Shown one piece after another: positions 1 through 7,722 of a stretch of DNA of 20,219 nucleotides. Numbering within the stretch: position 1 is the first letter of the stretch; each line of letters begins with the position of its first letter. Origin of the DNA: Syncephalis plumigaleata (taxonomy: Eukaryota > Zoopagomycota > Zoopagomycetes > Zoopagales > Piptocephalidaceae); contig JAIXMF010000255.1 in NCBI GenBank assembly GCA_025201365.1, forward strand, positions 1 to 20,219, read 5' to 3'. Below the pieces are notes generated by a model. That model was not told where the DNA came from and searched no databases. It worked only from the letters and a program-made list of their open reading frames with translations. The position numbers were made by a program, and so were the translations under genes.

Positions 1-664
1 ACGTCATCAGCATAGATATATATATATGTCGCTTTTAACGAGCGATAAAGTAAAATAAAGAAAAATGTTGCATCGCGTGGCGCCTCCGTGTAAGCAAGCC
101 TCTTCTCCATGTATCCAATTTGGCATGCCCCTTTTCTTGTCAAGTTAATACCGCATATCTAGTCAATCGGTCGTACATGTGTGGCGTATACATTTCTGCC
201 TGATGTGCGTTACGTAGGAAACTGAAACGAGAACGAAGGCAAAAAACAGCAGCAACAGCCTGTCCATGGCCAAACTGGGGTTGACTCCAATTTGCTGTTT
301 GTCGCGTAGTGTTACAATAAACATAACAGGAATTGGACAGTTTGTTTCCCACATGGCATGAATGTCGTTGAATCACGTTGATTGATCTGCCATATTGCGC
401 CAAATGACAAAAATAGAATTAACCTAGACGTCGACAAGTAGATGCGCACTTTTTGACGTATGGCCAGACATGAGGGAAATGCTTGCAAGCTGCGCGTATG
501 GTAATTTATAATAGCATTAATTGTCTATAGGGAAGTACATTGATTGCAATTTATTCGCTACATCTAATGGAGCACCATTTGCTTAAAAGTTTATTCCAAT
601 GGCGTGTACAATTACATTAGAGATATAACTATGTTATGTTTATAGTATTGTCCTATTTATTCAG
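1..664. other. Left-edge stretch without a supported gene
   Basis: I see no gene here that I can defend. The right part (about 400-664) is AT-rich and lies downstream of the minus-strand PAF-acetylhydrolase paralogue, so it probably holds its 3' UTR. On the minus strand at 354-163 there is a 63-codon ATG frame with one strongly hydrophobic segment (MDRLLLLFFAFVLVSVSY). A second minus-strand frame over 403-140 overlaps it. Neither matches a family I recognise and neither has clear flanking splice sites. They could be an exon of a gene leaving the window on the left, or chance. Confidence 0.4.
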
Positions 665-959
665 CTATTTCTTCAGTAGCTTCTTTTCATCATCGCCAAC
701 AGTACCATCCAATCGATGCACTAATAGCCGCTCCGGTATTATTGACGTATTACTAGTTATTATATTATCCGCTATTGGTATGCGTAATGAATCCAATTTT
801 TGCGGACATGCTGGCAGCGTATGGCGTAGGAATTCCAAACATACCTGAGTGTTAAGTCCAAGTGTTTGCGCAGGATCGCCTATCTTTGCGAATGGAATAT
901 ACGTTACAATACTTCCGAGCAAAAGTGCAAAATCACTTTGATGCGGATGTTCCGAATTG

Positions 960-2220
960 CGAACTGTGAACAGCCATGATGGTCCATAGATCCTTGCTCT
1001 AATGTGCGATGACTATGAGCATTGGCATCCTCTTGTTGCTGTTGTTTCGTCGCCGCACTGCTCTCGCGTTGTTTGCCATTCCAGTAGATCATATGATCTC
1101 GTAGTATGTTGTAGTTCTGGCTCCATTTCGTGAATGCTTGCGAGTTGATGGCCATGATTGGTGGTGGTGTTGGCTTTGCACGTTGATCATCCTTGTCGTT
1201 TGTCGTTGTACCATTGTTGTTCACTTCCTTCGATACGGCAAACATCCATGGATCAAATGCAACGCCACACTTGTATGGCGTACCCGGTTCACGTAGTGCC
1301 TCAATGGTGGTTGCCCCGCCAAAACTATGGCCTGCCATTGCTGCTCGGTTTAGATCAAGTCGGTTCTTAAGCTGTTTCTGATCAAATCCATTCGACATGG
1401 CAACATTAGTGTCGTCATTGTTCAATGTGGCAGCGCTCTCTTCTAGGCAATTGTCGACAGCATCACCAGAGTCGAGTCGTTCCAGTAGTTCCCATGCCGA
1501 GTGCACCTCACCAAGTCGATGATGAATCTGGCCTCGTCGCATTCGATACTCGTCTTCATCCCGCTTCGGTCGTCGATACGGTATGGTGCGTTTGCCTTTA
1601 TCGAGCGATGTCACCGAGGCAGTGCCGTCACGATGTTCGATCGCACACACAACAAACCCGTGCGAGGCAAGTTCGCCACAAATACCGCTGTACGTTGTCC
1701 TACATCCACCTAATCCATGCGAGAACACAACAACAGGGAATCGATATGGATGATCTTTTGCTGGTGGTGGTGATTCTTTATCTTCATCTTCAGGCAATCT
1801 AGTAGCTACTGGTGCATCCATACATGCTGGTAGTTTGGTGAATCGCACAATGCTTGCAATAAATGGAATTGATATCAACCGAGGAATTCCAAGGAATTCA
1901 CTATAACCTATTTATCTCAATTGTTAGTAAGCACATATTATATGCATAGAATGTTACTTGCCTTGTCCATACACATAGGATGGCGGTGGTAGCCATGTTG
2001 CTTGATGCTCATGACCGGTAGGTTCAGCCGGATAGTATAATCGTACAAGCAACGGCTCCTTTTCACCGGCAAGCTCCTTATCCGCATCTTCAGGGTGGGT
2101 GGCCGTTTCCGTGCTAGTCATCGATGCACCTCGGTGTTGTCGACCACTGCCGCCAAACCATTCGATATCATGACAGCTAACCCTGTAGGGCCCGGTATAT
2201 TTTGGTAGTTTTGCGAATAA
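960..2220 (-). repeat. Left arm of ~1.26-kb inverted repeat (PAF-acetylhydrolase copies)
   Basis: This 1261-nt segment matches 11939-13200 (1262 nt) in reverse complement, the one-base length difference being the frameshift. The identical part includes the whole 54-nt intron. Coding differences I noted are few (Asp/Ala, Ser/Ala and Gly/Ser substitutions plus some silent changes), except in a 55-nt island at 1840-1894. Identity stops abruptly at both ends. Confidence 0.9.
1908..1961 (-). other. GC-AG intron in the frameshifted PAF-acetylhydrolase
   Basis: The donor reads CAAG|GCAAGT and the acceptor AAATAG, with a TACTAAC branch sequence. Using the nearby GT of GCAAGT as donor would put a stop directly after the join. 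Using GC gives the family sequence Y-G-Q-G-Y-S-E-F. It is identical over 54 of 54 bases to the intron at 12198-12251. Confidence 0.85.
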
Positions 2221-2247
2221 GCTCAAATATTCCATCATCCTAGGCAT

Positions 2248-2891
2248 TGGAGAAAAACAGGATAGATAGAAAGAGAGTGACAACTAAATGTTTTCTTTTT
2301 AAGAATAAACCCCTCTTTTGATTTCAATGTAAACCAAATAAATACTAGAAGCAGAAACGAGTAACGTAAGCTACTAGCAGACAAAAAATAATGTATACAA
2401 TTATGATGAAATAATATAAGAATTCCCCCAGTATTTATAATGTTAATAACCGTACCAGTCCCCTATTGTGTCATAACCGGATTGTTAACCATCCGATGGT
2501 AGTACAATGTATCAACGATAAGACCAATATGCAATATACGTATGCCAATTACTACCTCTTAATCCACATTAGGATCAATATTGCAAATATAGAGCATTAT
2601 CACCTGCTTACTGATAGGATGACCATCAGGATTCCTTTGTAGGCATGATGAATCGTATGTGATGAACGTGACTCCATTTGCAATTCGCTGCCACTATTGC
2701 GAACTTAGATGTCTATGCTAGTTACGATTTATGCCTGCACATTCCTTCCATAATGGCAAGATTAGTCAATGCAGTCTGCCATTATCGCCAGTCTATTGTT
2801 AAATGCCGAGTAGTAGCTTATTGACTATTCAATTGCAATAATAAACAAAAAGGGGGATGATTTATTACTTAAAAAAGAGACACTAGACAGA
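2248..2891. other. Intergenic region, no gene seen
   Basis: This AT-rich stretch lies between the 5' end of the frameshifted PAF-acetylhydrolase and the stop codon of the Atg38/NRBF2-like gene, both on the minus strand. It should hold the former's promoter and the latter's 3' UTR. All frames are frequently interrupted. I found no N-terminal extension like that of the other PAF-acetylhydrolase copy and no inverted-repeat ends. Confidence 0.5.
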
Positions 2892-5369
2892 TCAAACTGA
2901 TGTAGAGGATGCTGCTCTAGCGTATGACATTGATCCAGTGTGTGACTCTGATGTAGTTGCATTGTCCGTTGTTTCCACCGCTGTATCCAATTTACTTGGT
3001 GTCACCTGATTCCGTTTGGATGATTCTTTCAAGCGTTGCCAATTTTGTTTAAATTTGATAATGGTAGCCATCTATAGATTGACGATGACGATGACGATGA
3101 CGATGTGAGCAATAATTAGAACAATCTCCATTGACAATACTTGCCTGTTTTTCCTTTTCCGCAGATATACGACGTACTTCTTCCTCCAATTCATGGATAC
3201 GTGCTTGCAATTGCGGCACTAGTTATGTCAGAGCAATGTTAGACCATTGTATAATAAATGCTTATTGCCTGCTTATGTGGATATTACCAGATGGTTCTCC
3301 TGCTGTCGTGGAACATTGCATTAGCGTAGACTTGACGAGTTCCTGACTCTGCAATAGTTTTTGTGCCTGTATCGTGTTAATATAAGCAATTCGCTAATTT
3401 AATTACTCTTGTAATCATCTATTACCCGTTTCCTTATATCATCTCGAAACTGGTCCAGATTATTACGTAACGTGGCATGTTCCTCTGCCGACTAGTTCCA
3501 TCATAGTGTGTAAATAATCATACAATTAACGTACATATATCGGTTAAACCTAGTTACCTTCTCTAGTGTTGCAACACGATCCGATAGCATATCTACCATT
3601 TGTTTCAGTTGTTTATTTTCCATTTCGTATTCTTCAATTGATTTTGTTGCTTTAATCCTCCTATATACATATACAAAGCATTATTAGTTAGCTAAGCAAC
3701 AACCTCAACAATAATCATTTAAATTGTTACTACGTACATTGCCGAGAATTGTGGTGTCATATCCGACATAGCATCACTGATTAATGCACTATTATGTCCG
3801 GTAGAGCTTGTATTGATTACTGTATGATTGGTCGATGATCCAGCAGTATAGTCACAATCATTACTGTTGTTCGATGGTCGGTCAACGAGATAGAAAGAAT
3901 CTGACATGGTCCTTTGTACAGATGCGTCTGCAATTTCCGTGGCAATCTCCTCCGATGGTGAATCCAAATGGCTCGGTGTACGTGCCAACTCTTCCATCGC
4001 TGCTGCATTACTTATGACACCATCTTCAATGCGTGACTGTTGCGTCATTGGATCAGATTCATTGTTTGTCGGTATCGAGCCATACATCATTGAGGCTTGA
4101 TGGTGCAACGACTCTTGTGCCGATGCCAAATCTTGTCGTAGATTCTCCGTGTATTCCGAATTGTATAGTGGAACTGTAGACAATGCAACCGGATTCGAGA
4201 TACGATCCATTAGTGACTCGACTGCCTCCCAGAACTTCTCGAATGGATCTGTCTTCATATTCTATCATGGTTGATTATTTAGTGGAGAACGAAGCGCGAG
4301 TAACTGCTATTCCACACTTACTCGACCTGGAATAATCATGTACGAGGAACTAGCACCTAATAGGCAATGCAATTAATGAGATATCACGTTTTGTTTCTAT
4401 GATAAGTTAACTATACCATCCCATGAGGATGTTGTACGCTCTGTCGTCGACTCGGCAATACTGGACATTCCTAATAGCGCATGCTTATGGTTATTAGTAT
4501 TACTGCATTGTCAATGACATGCTCATCATACCGCTATGATCGTAATTTCGATTGGACGGTGATTCTAGCATAGTAACACTGTTACTTGAACCGAGATTCG
4601 GCAATGGTGCGGATGGATTGACGGCAGGCAACGAGGCCGTAGACTGAGATAGACCAGATTTGGCACTCGTAGTACGATTAAGTGGTCGTGGTGGAATTGC
4701 ATGCACCGAACTCATGGTGCAGCGTAATTTGGCCTGATTCAACGAGGCATACGAGTTGGCCAGTGTTCCCGTCGTCGATGGAGGACCCGATGAGAATCTA
4801 GCTCCTCTATTGCTACGTGACGATGACGATGATGATGATGACGGCGGTGTCACTACTGTACCCGTTGATGTTGCCTGCATATTAGCCGACAACTGCTGTA
4901 CTCCCTGTCGTTCCTCTCGCTTTAAACGACGTTGTATATCGTTGACGGCACGCTCATAAGTCTTTTGCATCATGGAAAGTGTATCTACAACCTGTGAAAT
5001 ACAAAAGGAAATACCGATCAATATCTAGATGTTCCTTGCTGGCAAATTGCTTGCTTACCTGTGGATCCTCGATATGCTCCATGGTTTCAGGTACGCGCTC
5101 TTGTTCCATCATAGTTGGTTTGCATAGAAAGCCCATACTTATAATTACCTACCCAATAATTCCGTGTATAGCGCGAGTGCTCTTGTCATTTGCCCGCGTT
5201 GCAAGTGAGTCTCCGCGGCTTGAGCCAACTCATGAACCTAGCGAGTGTAATATATATATATATATATATCAACATAGTTGAATACGTATGTTTGAAGACA
5301 GTCACTTAGGCTCTATCTATCTATCTTTCCTTTTCATTTACTTACCTTGGCTACTGGACTGTCTTCCAT
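2892..5369 (-). CDS. Atg38/NRBF2-like MIT-domain coiled-coil protein
   Basis: Predicted 574 aa in 12 exons: 5369-5346, 5237-5153, 5099-5059, 4991-4532, 4470-4417, 4356-4322, 4261-3738, 3660-3558, 3491-3426, 3366-3288, 3218-3145, 3071-2892; all phases join. Residues 1 to about 80 form a MIT-like helical bundle (VHELAQAAETHLQRGQMTRA, later DTLSMMQKTYERAVNDIQRR). A Ser/Pro-rich region with a poly-Ser tract follows. A conserved-looking block DPFEKFWEAVESLMDRISNP starts near 236. Residues ~410-515 are coiled coil, and the C-terminus is basic (FKQNWQRLKESSKR). MIT plus C-terminal coiled coil is the plan of Atg38/NRBF2, the dimeric subunit that stabilises autophagy-specific Vps34 PI3-kinase complex I. 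I infer that role from architecture. The last intron (3144-3072) is GC-AG and carries a GATGAC-type hexamer array. Confidence 0.65.
3072..3144 (-). other. GC-AG intron with hexanucleotide array
   Basis: The donor is AACAG|GCAAGT and the acceptor CTATAG. The alternative GT donor four bases on would break the frame. Inside, 3081-3104 is about four copies of a GATGAC-type hexamer. Confidence 0.75.
5238..5345 (-). repeat. Longest intron, expanded by a TA microsatellite
   Basis: Intron 1 of the Atg38/NRBF2-like gene is 108 nt against a usual 52-75 nt. It holds a TA dinucleotide run around 5251-5269 and TCTA repeats near 5313-5325. Donor GTAAG and acceptor CTAG are normal. Confidence 0.7.
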
Positions 5370-5642
5370 GATGATTAGCAGCAATAAGACCGCAAGAAAT
5401 ATAGCCAACTATTATGAACAGATACAGCTAGCTAGCTAGCTAACTAACTCAATAGATAGATAAACCGGGTGCTATACAAATATATATAGATATAGATATA
5501 GATATAGATATAAGCAGAACCGGTAGATATCTATTGACAACTAGAGTCGTAACTGAGGAAAAGTTAAAAAAAGCCAGGCAAGTCCAATCAAACTGGAAAT
5601 GGTGTGCGTGTATCTGTGAGAAATCCTATTATAGTAACAATA
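5370..5642. promoter_or_regulatory. Upstream region of the Atg38/NRBF2-like gene
   Basis: It lies between the ATG at 5369 and the transposon at 5643. It contains simple repeats only: GCTA/ACTA tetramers at 5427-5449 and a GATATA-type hexamer array at about 5482-5510. The promoter is presumably here; I see no specific site. Confidence 0.35.
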
Positions 5643-6190
5643 CAGTGTTTTTCCATCCAATTTGCGCATTTATCCTTTAACATTTGCAGTTTATTAATCA
5701 ATAGATTCACACAATTGTTAACACCATTATTACCATAGAAATGTCACTTGACACAGCATGATAATAATAATTCAGTATTTGGTAATGAATCCTATAGTGA
5801 TAGCGATAACTATCATCATCAATTCTATAAGGTAGATGATACAAGTGTACTAGTATAGTTGGATATTGCCATGTTATGTACTTACAAGTAGCTATTGATT
5901 ATCGTGTATGGAATCGGGATATGGCTGCATGTCTGAATTTTATTCAGATTATTCGCAGTGTTCGTAATGGAAAGGGTATTCCAACACAATTCCAACGAAA
6001 TACCGTTCCTTCTAAACGTTCAAGCAATGATGAGCAAGACCAAGAGGGAACCAAACAACAAAAAACAATTTATCCGTGATAGTTATCGCTATCTACACCC
6101 CAAAATACAGGGTAATTGTAAGTGTTATTATAACTATCATTTATTCATAAAACAAATGGCTAACTGCGCAAATTGGATGGAAAAAGCCTG
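5643..6190. mobile_element. 548-bp Tc1/mariner-type (TA-target) non-autonomous element
   Basis: It is bounded by 26-bp terminal inverted repeats that begin CAG and share TTTCCATCCAATTTGCGCA, with two mismatches between the ends. TA dinucleotides flank both sides (5641-5642 and 6191-6192), matching the TA target-site duplication and CAG ends of Tc1/mariner/pogo elements. The subterminal ~95 bp on the left and ~78 bp on the right reappear, reversed, in the element at 9601-9838. It encodes no DDE transposase; the only coding trace is a Fanzor-like C-terminus at 5840-6079. It sits in the short gap between the Atg38/NRBF2-like gene and DENR. Confidence 0.85.
5840..6079 (+). pseudogene. Fanzor/TnpB-like nuclease C-terminal remnant
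   Basis: The frame is open from 5840 to the stop at 6077-6079, with an ATG at 5876, but there is no room for a full nuclease. The segment YRVWNRDMAACLNFIQIIRS (from 5900) fits the RuvC-III motif of TnpB/Fanzor proteins (aromatic/Asn-Arg-Asp, then Ala and Asn, then a helix). It is followed by a G-x-P-x-x-F-x-R tail I associate with fungal Fanzor1-type proteins. Cys/His residues just upstream (KC...YCH) could be a degraded zinc ribbon. Fanzors are known passengers of several eukaryotic DNA transposon types, Tc1/mariner included, which fits its place inside a TA/TIR element. The RuvC-I and II parts are missing, so it cannot be an active nuclease. The family call rests on motif memory alone. Confidence 0.55.
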
Positions 6191-6343
6191 TATGAAGGAA
6201 TGAATGATATCATAATAATCATTTGATCAATATGTTGATGTAAACTTGTCTATGATCATCAGAATGATAATGATGATGGTCATAGTGGTGGCAATTTCTC
6301 TCATTTATATTCTTACTTGTTCGTTGCTCATTTATCCGTGATC

Positions 6344-7405
6344 ATGGCCGATACAGAGATCCAACCTACTCTACAACGTCAGGAAGTTGTTTATTGTGAA
6401 GGTATTTACGGATTGTTATTGTTTATAGTAGACATACTCGTTGACTAACAATAATATCACTGACATAATAGTGTGTACACTTCCACCTGAGGTAATAATC
6501 TACGTATACAAACACATAATATGTTTATTGATATTCAGTTTTGCAATATATACGTCTATTCATAGTATTGCGAATTCGGATCAACTTTGACCAAGTGTCA
6601 GCAATGGCTTAAAGATCATCATGAAGACTTGTTTGAACGTATTTATGGTGATGCTCAAGGTAACTAACTAACTGACTAATAGCAGTAGTAGTAGTAGCAG
6701 TTATTAATCTGCTATTTCTATTTAGTTGACACATCTGCTTCGACCAGTGCTGAAAAGAAACCTGCATGGGGTAAATTAATTGCAATCTATTCATTCGCTT
6801 CATCCATTGTTAATCCATATTGATAGGTGGTATGGGTTTGAAGAAAGAGCGACCAGTAAGTGTTTTACTAGGATGAATAGAATAATCTAGACATTAGCTA
6901 AATCAGTATTGCATCAGGCCAATCGAGTTATTATTAAGAGGATAGAACGAAATCGTCGTAAACACGTTACGAGCATCTATGGCTTACACTTGTTTGGTAT
7001 GATTGTTAACGTAGTCAACTAGGATGATATAGTAGCGTGCAAACATGATATCTAACTGTCAAATTATTCTAGATGTGGATATGAAGAAAGCGGCCAAGAT
7101 GTTTGCTAATCGATTTGCTTGCGGCTCCTCTGTAACCAAGAATAATCAAGGCAAAGATGAAATTGTCGTGCAAGGTGATGTAACCGATGATGTTCGCGAC
7201 TTGATTCTCACTACATGGCCAGCGGTAAGTGATTGATGACACTTTCATATACAAGTGTATATCATTGAACAATCAAGTAATAACATGATTGTGTGTGTGT
7301 GTGTGTGTGTATTGTACATATACATAGGTGACAGAAGATGCCGTAGAGACTGTGATCGAGGAGAAGAAAAAAGCAAAGAATCCTCCATTGCCACCACCGC
7401 AATAA
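6344..7405 (+). CDS. DENR: Density-regulated protein (DENR/Tma22), 40S-binding translation factor
   Basis: Predicted 184 aa in eight exons: 6344-6401, 6472-6491, 6566-6659, 6726-6770, 6827-6855, 6918-6996, 7073-7224, 7328-7405. DENR pairs with MCT-1 (Tma20) on the 40S subunit. It promotes removal of deacylated tRNA and re-initiation after short ORFs. The N-terminus carries the zinc-binding cysteines C18, C21, C28 and C37 (YCEVCTLPPEYCEFGSTL). Residues ~84-155 are the SUI1 domain, with KRIERNRRKHVTSIYGL, KKAAKMFANRFACGSSVTK and GKDEIVVQGDV. Length is close to the usual 190-200 aa. Exon 2 is only 20 nt. Intron 7 (103 nt) contains a TG dinucleotide run. The first in-frame ATG lies in a plausible context after an AT-rich leader, 152 nt from the transposon end. 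Confidence 0.95.
7225..7327 (+). repeat. DENR intron 7 with TG microsatellite
   Basis: This 103-nt intron is the second longest in the window. A pure TG/GT run of about ten units occupies roughly 7289-7310. Splice ends are GTAAGT and CATAG. Confidence 0.75.
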
Positions 7406-7722
7406 GCGTATATGATAATTGCGTAATTACTATATAAAACAGTTGTTATGTTATGAAATAGAAGAAAGCAATTTGAAGTACATTTTCTATTCGAGTATAA
7501 CATGATAAAAGACAATGATATCAATCAGTAATACTAATGATTTATTTTAACGAACAAATATCTGTACTAATAAACTGATAGATGTCTATCATCACATATC
7601 ATCAGATAGACGATCATTGTTGAAATGATGACAACAATAGTAACAGCATTAGAGTAGCAGTAGCATACTTAAGCTTGTTTCTCCTCCTAGAAAGAGCATA
7701 TTAACAAACATGATCATTATTA
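7406..7722. terminator. Convergent 3' ends of DENR and the Vip1-like gene
   Basis: These 317 bp separate two stop codons that face each other, so both 3' UTRs and poly(A) signals must lie here. ATAAA-like runs occur on the plus strand (TATATAAAA near 7430). A near-perfect palindrome TGATAGAtgTCTATCA is at 7576-7591. No coding potential is seen. Confidence 0.4.

Larger units (their letters stand above)
665..2247 (-). pseudogene. PAF-acetylhydrolase (group VIII PLA2 family) paralogue, frameshifted
   Basis: Related to intracellular/plasma platelet-activating-factor acetylhydrolases, serine esterases that remove short sn-2 acyl chains from phospholipids. Exon 1 is 2247-1962 and exon 2 is 1907-665, separated by a 54-nt GC-AG intron. 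The alpha/beta-hydrolase core is present: an oxyanion-type SHGLGG, the nucleophile elbow GHSFGG and the catalytic Asp in AFDPWMF. Near 989-992 one A present in the second copy is missing, so the frame runs out within about 34 codons. The downstream frame still encodes a diverged family C-terminus with the catalytic-His segment (HQSDF) and ends at 665. The start is the in-frame ATG at 2247 or 2238; the roughly 77-residue N-terminal extension of the other copy is absent. From 960 to 2220 it is almost identical to the gene at 11939-13200, but beyond these limits the two differ greatly. It is either a young pseudogene or a functional gene carrying one sequencing error. Confidence 0.75.

Noticed and set aside
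1425-1802. Plus-strand open frame opposite the left PAF-acetylhydrolase, with a twin at 12734-12378 on the minus strand
   Set aside because: It is antisense to conserved coding sequence and is duplicated only because the repeat is. The sense strand carries the catalytic motifs.
3081-3104. Tandem hexamers that could be mistaken for a short repeat array
   Set aside because: Contiguous GATGAC-type units without spacers inside an intron; a microsatellite, not CRISPR.
5958-6203. Second plus-strand frame inside the long transposon
   Set aside because: It runs through the right inverted repeat and out of the element and has no recognisable motif. The overlapping frame with WNRD is the better coding candidate.
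7576-7591. Palindrome TGATAGAtgTCTATCA as a hairpin terminator
   Set aside because: Intrinsic hairpin terminators are not how polymerase II genes end; a short AT-rich palindrome in a convergent 3' region is likely chance.
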